Of a DNA stretch of 5,316 nt, positions 1 to 5,316 are shown piece after piece; positions within the stretch are counted from its first letter, which is position 1, and the number at the start of each line of letters is the position of its first letter. Origin of the DNA: Rhizorhabdus sp. (GTDB lineage Bacteria > Pseudomonadota > Alphaproteobacteria > Sphingomonadales > Sphingomonadaceae); NCBI GenBank assembly GCA_004297635.1, contig SCUQ01000552.1, positions 1-5,316 of the forward strand, written 5' to 3'. The position numbers and the translations under genes are program-made. The notes beneath the pieces are model-generated. The model worked only from the letters and a program-made list of their open reading frames with translations, was not told the origin of the DNA and made no database searches.

Positions 1-331
1 TGACGGTTTCTTCCGCGAAGCTGGCCCAGTCGATCCCGATGCAGTCCGCATCCCAATCGTGCAGATACGCATCCCAGCAGGCGGCGAGATCGGCGAAGCT
101 TTCGTGGAAGAGCGCCGCAGCCGCCGGAGAACCATCGTCACGCTTTCGGATCAGGCCATCGTAGAGGCGCCGGTCTTCCCGCTCGATATGGTCGTTCAGC
201 GCCATCGACAGCGATGACCGGGCATGGACGGCAGCTTCGACATCCGGTCGCCCGCCGACGGTCAGCGATAGCCGCTCGGCGAGCATGTCGAGATGGTCAT
301 GTTCGGTGATGAGCGTCTCATATTTCTGCAT
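1..331 (-). CDS. Hemerythrin-like HHE domain protein (3' end outside window)
   Basis: Reading the minus strand from the ATG at 331-329 gives 110 codons that are still open at the left edge, so the C-terminus is missing. The start is supported by a GGGGGA Shine-Dalgarno-like stretch at 338-343, six bases upstream. The protein is helical and begins MQKYETLITEHDHLDMLAER, with His11 and His13 in the first helix. It then has an HxxxE motif at His48-Glu52 (NDHIEREDRRLY) and a further His76 and His91. This spacing fits the hemerythrin/HHE four-helix bundle, which binds a di-iron centre through His and Glu/Asp side chains. Family members bind oxygen or nitric oxide, or help in iron handling and iron-sulfur repair. 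The protein is predicted to be cytoplasmic, with no signal peptide or membrane segment in the visible part. The gene lies downstream of glmU on the same strand but has its own probable promoter. The HHE assignment is fairly good; the physiological role is unknown. Confidence 0.72.
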   Translation of the reverse strand, partial: MQKYETLITEHDHLDMLAERLSLTVGGRPDVEAAVHARSSLSMALNDHIEREDRRLYDGLIRKRDDGSPAAAALFHESFADLAACWDAYLHDWDADCIGIDWASFAEETV

Positions 332-376
332 CGTCGATCCCCCGATCAGATTGGCCGATTGTTTCGCGCCTTGAAA

Positions 377-392
377 ATGCAAAGGTTTGCAT
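377..392. promoter_or_regulatory. Perfect palindrome, candidate operator
   Basis: The sequence ATGCAAAGGTTTGCAT is a perfect inverted repeat with 7-base arms (ATGCAAA/TTTGCAT) around a GG centre. It overlaps the proposed -10 box of the hemerythrin-like gene, which is where a repressor site would be expected. A two-base centre and AT-rich arms make an RNA hairpin terminator unlikely, so binding of a dimeric regulator is the better reading. The ATGCA...TGCAT half-sites loosely recall sites of Rrf2-family regulators such as NsrR, but the spacing differs from the classical NsrR site. The regulator is therefore not assigned. Confidence 0.5.
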
Positions 393-415
393 AAAGCGCG
401 TTGGAGAATCGACAA
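388..415 (-). promoter_or_regulatory. Possible sigma70-type promoter of the hemerythrin-like gene
   Basis: On the minus strand a TTGTCG box (410-415) is followed after 16 bases by TATGCA (388-393). These are fair matches to -35 and -10 elements. The -10 box lies about 56 bases before the ATG at 331. This AT-richer patch stands out in GC-rich surroundings and sits in the only sizeable gap between glmU and the HHE gene. The call rests on pattern matching alone. Confidence 0.35.
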
Positions 416-435
416 CGGCGCTGGTGAATCCGCCA

Positions 436-1800
436 TCAACCCTGTTTTTTCGCGGCTTTCTTGATCTTCATGGCCGCGCGGAAGCGGCTCGCCCAGCCTG
501 GGCGCGCATCCTGCCTGCCGCGGGCGACGGCGAGCGCATCCGTCTCCACGTCCCGTGTGATCGTCGATCCCGCGCCGACGATCGCGCCGTCGCCGATCGT
601 CACGGGAGCGACCAGCGCGCTGTTCGATCCGATGAAGGCGCCCTGGCCGATCACGGTACGATATTTCAGGAAGCCGTCATAATTGCAGGTGATCGTGCCC
701 GCCCCGATATTGGCCTTCGCGCCGACATCGGCGTCGCCGACATAGGAAAGGTGATTGGCCTTGGCACCGGCGCCGAAGCGCGCATTCTTCACCTCGACGA
801 AATTGCCGATCTTGGCAGCTTCGCCGATATCCGCGCCGGGCCGCAGCCGCGCATAGGGGCCGATTTCGGCTCCGGTGCGGACGGTCGCGCCCTCGATATG
901 GCTGAAGCCGTGGATGATGGCGCCATCCCCGATCGCCACCTTCGGGCCGAAGAAGACATGGGGTTCGATCAGCACGTCGCGGCCGATCACCGTGTCATGC
1001 GCGAACCAGACCGTCTCGGGTGCGATCAGGGTGGCGCCATCGGCCATGGCGGCGATCCGACGGCGCTGCTGCCATTCGCCTTCGACCGCGGCCAGCTCGG
1101 CGCGGCTGTTGACGCCGGCGACTTCCCAGGGCTCGGCCTCGATCACCGCGGACGAGCGGCCCTCGGCCCCGGCGATCATCACGATGTCGGGGAGATAATA
1201 TTCCCGGGCGGCATTGTCGTTGCCGACCCGGGCGAGCAGCGGCCAGAGATCGGGGCCGCGCACCGCCATCAGCCCCGAATTGCACAGATCGACCGCGCGT
1301 TCCGCCGCCGACGCGTCCTTATACTCGACCATCTTCTCGATGGTGCCGTCAGCCCGCGCGAGGATGCGGCCATAGGCAAGCGGATCGGCCGGACGAAAGC
1401 CCAGCACCACGGCGGCCGGCGCGTCCTGGGCGTGGAGCCGGTCGAGCATGCGGCGCATCGTTTCCGGCCGAACCAGCGGCACGTCGCCATAGAGGATCAG
1501 CACGTCGCCCGCGAAGCCGGCCAGCGCCGCTTTGCCCTGCTGGACGGCGTGGGCGGTGCCGAGCTGGGGTTCCTGGGTGGCGACATCGACACCAAGCGAC
1601 CCGACGAAGCTTTCGACCTGCTCGCGCCCGGCGCCCGTCACCACGACTTTGCGGGCCGCCCCCAGGTCGTCGACCGAGGCGAGCAGATGGCCCAGCATCG
1701 GCCGGCCCGCGATCGGGTGTAGCACCTTGTGCAGATCGGATTTCATGCGCGTGCCCTTGCCGGCGGCAAGGATCAGGGCGGCGAAAGGCTGGTTCGTCAT
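436..1800 (-). CDS. glmU: Bifunctional GlmU: GlcNAc-1-P uridyltransferase / GlcN-1-P acetyltransferase
   Basis: This 454-residue cytoplasmic enzyme makes UDP-N-acetylglucosamine in two steps: acetyl-CoA-dependent acetylation of glucosamine-1-phosphate, then uridyl transfer from UTP. The product feeds peptidoglycan and lipopolysaccharide synthesis. The N-terminal nucleotidyltransferase domain (about 5-235) carries the LAAGKGTRMKS signature at 11-21, QLGTAHA at 79-85, YGDVPL at 104-109 and the metal-binding region VNSRAEL near Asn231. A linker leads to a left-handed beta-helix of hexapeptide repeats (about 255-425). That part contains KANHLSYVGD with His350, equivalent to the catalytic base of E. 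coli GlmU, and NIGAGTITCNYDG at 364-376. Length matches the family (E. coli 456). The start at 1800 is chosen because the conserved N-terminus begins there and an AGAGG box (1808-1812) lies seven bases upstream. The frame stays open for another 101 codons upstream, but that stretch lies antisense to the neighbouring gene and is not conserved-looking. The C-terminal tail is lysine-rich (KIKKAAKKQG). No missing key residues were noticed. Confidence 0.97.
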   Translation of the reverse strand: MTNQPFAALILAAGKGTRMKSDLHKVLHPIAGRPMLGHLLASVDDLGAARKVVVTGAGREQVESFVGSLGVDVATQEPQLGTAHAVQQGKAALAGFAGDVLILYGDVPLVRPETMRRMLDRLHAQDAPAAVVLGFRPADPLAYGRILARADGTIEKMVEYKDASAAERAVDLCNSGLMAVRGPDLWPLLARVGNDNAAREYYLPDIVMIAGAEGRSSAVIEAEPWEVAGVNSRAELAAVEGEWQQRRRIAAMADGATLIAPETVWFAHDTVIGRDVLIEPHVFFGPKVAIGDGAIIHGFSHIEGATVRTGAEIGPYARLRPGADIGEAAKIGNFVEVKNARFGAGAKANHLSYVGDADVGAKANIGAGTITCNYDGFLKYRTVIGQGAFIGSNSALVAPVTIGDGAIVGAGSTITRDVETDALAVARGRQDARPGWASRFRAAMKIKKAAKKQG

Positions 1801-1861
1801 GTGCCGACCTCTGCCACGAAGCCCTTGCCTTTTCCATATCGGGCGGGCGATGGAGCCGATC
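1801..1861. promoter_or_regulatory. Divergent intergenic region between glmU and the phosphatase-methyltransferase gene
   Basis: These 61 bases separate two divergent genes, so both promoters must lie here or within the 5' ends of the genes. The Shine-Dalgarno of glmU is the AGAGG at 1808-1812 (minus strand) and that of the plus-strand gene is GGAG at 1852-1855. A short pyrimidine and AT patch (CCTTTTCCATAT, 1828-1839) is the only promoter-like base composition, but I could not place convincing -35 and -10 boxes in either direction. Confidence 0.4.
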
Positions 1862-3247
1862 ATGCCTGCTGATTTTCCCTTCGACGTGGTCGCCTTCGAT
1901 CTGGACGGCACCCTGGCCGACACCGCGCCCGACCTTACCGCAGCGCTCAACCATGCGCTGGGCGTGCTGGGCCGCCCACCGGTGCCGGCCGAGGATGTCC
2001 GCCATATGGTGGGCCATGGCGCGCGTGCGCTGCTGCAGAAGGGGCTGGCGGCGACCGGGGAGATGACCGAGGCGCTGGTCGAGCAGGGCTTCCCGATCTT
2101 CATCGACTATTATCTCGAGCATATCGCCGACGGGACGACGATCTTTCCGGGGCTGGAAGCCGTGCTCGACCAGTTGGCCGCGCGGGGTGTGAAGCTCGCG
2201 GTGTGCACCAACAAGGCCGAGGGGCTGGCCCGGCGCTGCATCGACGCGCTGGGCTGGGCGAACCGTTTCGACGCGCTGGTGGGCGGCGATACGCTTCCCG
2301 TCCGCAAGCCCGATCCCGCGCCGCTGTTCGAGGCGATCGCGCGCTGCGGCGGCGGGCGCGCCGCCTATGTCGGCGACTCGATCACCGATACCGATACCGG
2401 CCGCAACGCCAATATCCCGACCGTGGCGGTGAGCTTCGGTTTCTCCGATCGCCCGGTAGGGGAGCTCGACGCCGCCGCTCTGATCGATCAGTTCGACGAA
2501 CTGATCCCGACGCTGGAGCGGCTGGGCGAGGCGGGCGACTGGCTCGCTTGTTCGATCTGCGGATCGGCCCGCTTCGTGGCCCGCCAGAAGCGCGGCTATG
2601 TCCAGTGCGACGGCTGTGGCTCGAATGAGCGCGCGCGGCTGCTATGGATGACGCTCGAAAAGCATGGGCTGCTGGTGCCGGGCAAGCGCGTGCTGCACAT
2701 CGCCCCCGAACGGGCCTTCGCCGAACGGCTTCACGCAATCTGGGGCGACGGATATGAGCCCGTGGATATCGATCCCGCGCTCTATGATTTCGCCCCGAAC
2801 ATCCGGAAGATCGACCTTGTCGAGGATGCCGCGAGACTGCCCTCGGATCGGTATGATGCGATCATCCACTCTCATGTGATGGAGCATATCCCGTGTAATA
2901 TCACGGCGATACTCTATCATCTTAACAGGTCGCTCAAGCCGGGCGGCAAGCAGGTCTGCTGTATCCCGATCATTCGCGATGGTCATAGCGCCGAGGATCT
3001 TGGGCCGCTGTCCGCCGAGGACGCCACCATGCGGTTCGGCCAGGACGACCATGTCAGGACGTTCGGCGGTGCCGATATCCAGCGGACGCTCGGCATGATC
3101 TTCAGGCTGCCCGAGAGCTATGATCTGACCGTCGCCTTCGACGAGGCTACGCTGATCCGCAACAATATCCCGCGCATCAACTGGCGCGGCTGGTCGCCCA
3201 ACTCGGTCCTGGTGCTGCAGAAAGAGGATCTGCTGCTGACGGCCTAG
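1862..3247 (+). CDS. Fused HAD phosphatase (Gph-like) and SAM-dependent methyltransferase
   Basis: One uninterrupted frame encodes 461 residues with two enzyme domains. Residues 1-220 form a complete HAD-IA phosphatase of the phosphoglycolate phosphatase type. It has motif I DLDGT at 13-17 (nucleophile Asp13, acid Asp15), motif II VCTNK with Thr116, Lys149 in RKPDP, and motif IV GDSITD with Asp172 and Asp176. A linker of under ten residues leads to a cysteine knuckle (Cys230, Cys233, Cys249, Cys252), probably zinc-binding. After it comes a class I methyltransferase with RVLHIAPERA at 276-285 in place of the usual glycine-rich SAM loop, YDAIIHSHVMEHIP at 331-344, LKPGG at 358-362 and FGQDDHVRTFG at 392-402. 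This combination is typical of a methyltransferase family whose substrates are mostly unknown. The start at 1862 is preferred over ATG 1850 because GGAG (1852-1855) sits six bases before it; the alternative adds four residues. The phosphatase half would dephosphorylate 2-phosphoglycolate or another small phosphoester. No frameshift is visible at the junction. The rarer codons ATA, CTT and AGG cluster around 2909-2930, in the methyltransferase half. Domain calls are secure; the substrate and joint function are unknown. Confidence 0.88.
   Translation: MPADFPFDVVAFDLDGTLADTAPDLTAALNHALGVLGRPPVPAEDVRHMVGHGARALLQKGLAATGEMTEALVEQGFPIFIDYYLEHIADGTTIFPGLEAVLDQLAARGVKLAVCTNKAEGLARRCIDALGWANRFDALVGGDTLPVRKPDPAPLFEAIARCGGGRAAYVGDSITDTDTGRNANIPTVAVSFGFSDRPVGELDAAALIDQFDELIPTLERLGEAGDWLACSICGSARFVARQKRGYVQCDGCGSNERARLLWMTLEKHGLLVPGKRVLHIAPERAFAERLHAIWGDGYEPVDIDPALYDFAPNIRKIDLVEDAARLPSDRYDAIIHSHVMEHIPCNITAILYHLNRSLKPGGKQVCCIPIIRDGHSAEDLGPLSAEDATMRFGQDDHVRTFGGADIQRTLGMIFRLPESYDLTVAFDEATLIRNNIPRINWRGWSPNSVLVLQKEDLLLTA
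3244..3247. other. CTAG palindrome supplying both convergent stop codons
   Basis: The tetranucleotide CTAG gives TAG to the plus-strand fusion gene (3245-3247) and TAG to the minus-strand P450 gene (3246-3244). The two coding regions therefore overlap tail to tail by four bases, with no room for a terminator between them. Confidence 0.95.
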
Positions 3248-4641
3248 GGCTGGGCTCGATCCTCGAACCACAGCTTGACTGCCGTTTTCGGCCTGAGTGT
3301 CAGCCGGCTGACCGGCTCGGGCTTCCGGATATCGGGATAGCGCAGGCGGAAGGCGCGGACCACGCTTGCCAGGATCAGCATCCCCTCCTGCTGGGCGAAG
3401 CCGGCGCCGATGCAGATGCGCGGACCCTTGCCGAATGGCATATAGGCGCGGCGGCAGGCCTCGGCTTCCTCCGGATCGTCGAACCGTTCGGGCAGGAAGG
3501 CGTGCGGGCATTTCCAATTGTCGCGGTGGCGCTGGATCAGCCAGGGCGAGATGACGATCATCGCGCCTTTGCGGAGCAGCTTGTCGCGCATAGTCGTGTC
3601 GGCTGTCACTTCGCGGACGAAGAAGCTGACCGGCGGATAGAGGCGCAGCGTCTCGCGGAACAGGTTCCGGACGCCGGCAAGGCCGCGCAGATGCTCGAAA
3701 GCGATCGGAGCGCCGCCGGTTTCGCGTTCGACCTCGGCGACCAGCGCGTCCTGGAGGTGCGGGCATTCGGCGAGCAGATAGAGCGCCCAGGTCATTGCCG
3801 AGGCCGCCGTCTCGTGACCGGCGAGGAAGATCGTCGAGACCTGCTCCATGATCTTGTCATAGCTGAACGGCTCGCCGGTACGGGGATGCCGCGCTTCGAG
3901 CAGCGACTGGAGGATATCCTCCTTTCCCTGGCCGGTACCCTCATGCCAGGCGACATAGCGCGCCCGGACGATCGGGCCGAACACGGCGTGGATCGCCGCC
4001 GCCGCCCGGCCGGCGCGCCGCCGATATCCCAGCAGAGGCAGCGCATAGAGCTTCAGCATCGCCGCCGGCTGGACGTTTTTCTGATAGCGGTGGAAGGCAT
4101 GATAGATTTGTTCGGCGCCCTCGGCGTCGAGCTTCACCGAGAAGATCGTGCGGTAGATGATGTCGGCGGCGACATGCGTCATCAGCGGATCGACCTCGAT
4201 CGGCTTGGACCGGTCCATGTTCCCGATCGTCGCCATCAGATCGACGACTGCGGCCTCCATCGCAGGGAAGACGCGCTTCAGATTGGTGTGCGCAAAGGCG
4301 GGATTCACCATCTCCCGCTGTTCTTCCCAATCCTGGCCGTTGGCCGAGAAGACGCTGTTGCCGATCAGCGGATCGAGCAGATCGTTGAGGAAACGGTGCT
4401 TGGGAAAGACCTTCTCGCGATCGTCCATGACCCGGTCGACCACCGCCAGATCATTGGCGATGTAGAAATCGAGCCGGGGCAGGTGGATTTCGCCCATCTG
4501 CATCCCATAGCTGCGGTCGAACAGGGTATGGATCCAGCTGTTCCAGCCGGTCAGGAAACGCTTGAACAGCGACGCCTTGCTCCGATGCGGAACGGGATAA
4601 GGTGGCGTGAAAAGCGTGCTGCAATCGGGCGTGTCAGACAT
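3244..4641 (-). CDS. Cytochrome P450
   Basis: This gene encodes a full-length 465-residue haem-thiolate monooxygenase. All diagnostic elements are present: the C-helix WEEQR (Trp105-Arg109), the I-helix oxygen-activation motif AGHET at 274-278, the K-helix ExxR (Glu330-Arg333), PERF at 384-387, and the haem-binding loop FGKGPRICIG at 403-412 with Cys410 as the axial ligand. There is no N-terminal membrane anchor, so it should be soluble, although the N-terminal stretch FLTGWNSWIHTLF is hydrophobic and could touch membrane. The overall style resembles bacterial P450s related to the fatty-acid and carotenoid hydroxylating CYP4/CYP102-like group, which is inference. The start at 4641 is chosen because MSDTPDCS precedes a typical P450 N-terminus and overlaps the upstream stop by 8 bases. 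I see no Shine-Dalgarno before it, so translation is probably coupled to the upstream gene. No ferredoxin, ferredoxin reductase or fused reductase domain is present, so electrons must come from partners encoded elsewhere. The substrate is unknown. Confidence 0.95.
   Translation of the reverse strand: MSDTPDCSTLFTPPYPVPHRSKASLFKRFLTGWNSWIHTLFDRSYGMQMGEIHLPRLDFYIANDLAVVDRVMDDREKVFPKHRFLNDLLDPLIGNSVFSANGQDWEEQREMVNPAFAHTNLKRVFPAMEAAVVDLMATIGNMDRSKPIEVDPLMTHVAADIIYRTIFSVKLDAEGAEQIYHAFHRYQKNVQPAAMLKLYALPLLGYRRRAGRAAAAIHAVFGPIVRARYVAWHEGTGQGKEDILQSLLEARHPRTGEPFSYDKIMEQVSTIFLAGHETAASAMTWALYLLAECPHLQDALVAEVERETGGAPIAFEHLRGLAGVRNLFRETLRLYPPVSFFVREVTADTTMRDKLLRKGAMIVISPWLIQRHRDNWKCPHAFLPERFDDPEEAEACRRAYMPFGKGPRICIGAGFAQQEGMLILASVVRAFRLRYPDIRKPEPVSRLTLRPKTAVKLWFEDRAQP
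4634..4641 (-). other. ATGTCTGA stop-start overlap, likely translational coupling
   Basis: On the minus strand ATGTCTGA contains both the P450 start (ATG) and the stop (TGA) of the upstream hydrolase-like gene, in different frames. The bases before the ATG (CAAAGCCGACAACG) show no Shine-Dalgarno match, so ribosomes finishing the upstream gene are the likely source of P450 translation. Confidence 0.85.
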
Positions 4642-5316
4642 CGTTGTCGGCTTTGAACGCTGCGATCGATTCGGCCAATGGCCGCGCGCCCGAGCTGATC
4701 GCGATATAATCGAGCGGGGAGAGGCGGTCGAAGGTGCGCAGATAGTCGAAATGGGTCTCATATTTGTTGCGGCGCCGCGCCTGATAGGTCGCCGGATCGC
4801 AATATTTGAACCAGCGCGGGCTGGTCTGAAACAGGTCCGCACGCCGCTGCGGGCCGCCTATACAGGGGTCGATCCCCGCTATGCAGGCGCCGTCGGTGAT
4901 CGAGTTGATGTCGAGCCAGCGGAAGTCGCCAGCGCCGACCCTGTCGAGCAGCGCGCGGAAACGATGGCTGTCGCGGCGCGCGCCGATCAGCGGGATCGAC
5001 GAGCCGAGCGTGACGAGGCTGAAGCGGTCGGGCAGGGTGCCGTCGCATCCTTCGATCAGCCGCGCCATGATCGGTACCGCCAGGATCGACCCGTTGCTGT
5101 GGGTGACGAACAATATCTCGTCCCAATCCTCGGCGAAGCTGGCGCGGATCGTCTCGGCGAAGGTGGCCATGCGATCGTCGACATCGGCAGGCAGCCGCTC
5201 GCTGGCCAAAATATCGTTGAAGATGATGAAGCGAAGCAGCCAGAAGCCCTGGATCCGCTTCACCACCCACAGCGCGATAGCGATACCCGCCACGGCGGCG
5301 GCGAGCAGGCCCCAAG
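4634..5316 (-). CDS. Membrane-anchored protein with serine-hydrolase-like motif (5' end outside window)
   Basis: The minus-strand frame is open through the right edge, leaving 226 visible residues and a missing N-terminus. A GTG at 5293 could be read as a start, but the hydrophobic sequence WGLLAAAVAGIAIALWVV continues upstream of it, so it is probably an internal valine inside a membrane helix. After this helix (visible residues 1-18) comes a soluble region with FVTHSNGS, where Ser73 sits in a THSNG elbow resembling the GxSxG nucleophile of alpha/beta hydrolases with the first Gly replaced by Thr. It is followed by LVTLGSSIP, WLDINSITDG (Asp141, possible acid) and YETHFDYL (His188, possible base). 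The order Ser-Asp-His and the LVTLGSSIP strand fit lipase-like or esterase-like alpha/beta hydrolases, but I do not recognise the specific family. The gene ends in an 8-base overlap with the P450 gene, which suggests one operon and related function. Being a real gene is nearly certain; the hydrolase call is moderate. Confidence 0.7.
   Translation of the reverse strand, partial: WGLLAAAVAGIAIALWVVKRIQGFWLLRFIIFNDILASERLPADVDDRMATFAETIRASFAEDWDEILFVTHSNGSILAVPIMARLIEGCDGTLPDRFSLVTLGSSIPLIGARRDSHRFRALLDRVGAGDFRWLDINSITDGACIAGIDPCIGGPQRRADLFQTSPRWFKYCDPATYQARRRNKYETHFDYLRTFDRLSPLDYIAISSGARPLAESIAAFKADNDV

Noticed and set aside
377..392. Palindrome as a rho-independent terminator for glmU
   Set aside because: A two-base centre cannot form a good loop, the arms are AT-rich and weak, and there is no proper T-tract after it on the minus strand.
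424..1722. Long plus-strand open frame (432 codons) antisense to glmU
   Set aside because: It is the mirror of a GC-rich coding frame, rich in Asp, Arg, Gly and Ala with no recognisable domain, while glmU on the other strand carries all family motifs.
1532..1861. Upstream extension of the phosphatase-methyltransferase frame
   Set aside because: It runs antisense through the start of glmU and adds no conserved sequence; HAD motif I begins just after the ATG at 1862, which has a good GGAG box.
1801..2103. Upstream extension of the glmU frame by 101 codons
   Set aside because: The added residues are low-complexity in character, lie antisense to the HAD phosphatase and precede a canonical GlmU N-terminus with its own Shine-Dalgarno.
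2642..3766. Minus-strand open frame (374 codons) spanning the convergent gene ends
   Set aside because: It crosses the antisense of the methyltransferase and an out-of-frame part of the P450, is Arg/Pro-rich and has no domain.
3502..4656. Plus-strand open frame (384 codons) antisense to the P450
   Set aside because: It is a shadow of the P450 in GC-rich DNA; composition is Arg/Asp/Gln-heavy with no motif.
5291..5293. GTG as the start codon of the hydrolase-like gene
   Set aside because: The hydrophobic helix continues in frame upstream to the window edge and no Shine-Dalgarno is apparent, so the gene is more likely truncated by the window.

Overview
The window is GC-rich, tightly packed bacterial chromosomal DNA. 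Codon choice strongly favours G or C in third position, and the proteins read as alphaproteobacterial. The whole set fits a sphingomonad (Sphingomonas or a close relative), but this is inference from protein style and codon use, because no rRNA or other marker is present. Nothing in the window looks like a transposon, phage, CRISPR array or tRNA.

Layout from left to right. Positions 1-331 (minus strand) hold the N-terminal part of a small hemerythrin-like HHE protein that runs off the left edge. A gap of 104 bases follows (332-435), with a plausible promoter for that gene and a perfect 16-base palindrome lying over its -10 region. Positions 436-1800 (minus) hold glmU, the bifunctional enzyme that makes UDP-N-acetylglucosamine for peptidoglycan and lipopolysaccharide. 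A short divergent intergenic region (1801-1861) separates glmU from a plus-strand gene at 1862-3247. That gene encodes one 461-residue polypeptide with a complete phosphoglycolate-phosphatase-like HAD domain followed by a cysteine-knuckle and SAM-methyltransferase domain. Its stop codon lies in a CTAG palindrome that also gives the stop codon of the convergent gene, a cytochrome P450 (3244-4641, minus). The P450 start overlaps by 8 bases the end of an upstream minus-strand gene (4634 to beyond the right edge), which encodes a membrane-anchored protein with a serine-hydrolase-like motif.

How the genes relate. glmU is a housekeeping gene. The P450 and the membrane hydrolase-like protein form a translationally coupled pair and probably act on related, likely lipid or otherwise hydrophobic, substrates. 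No ferredoxin or reductase for the P450 lies in the window. The phosphatase-methyltransferase fusion is the most unusual item. Both halves belong to recognisable families, but I do not know this combination as a standard architecture and its substrate cannot be read from the sequence. The palindrome upstream of the hemerythrin-like gene suggests a dedicated, possibly redox- or nitric-oxide-responsive, switch.
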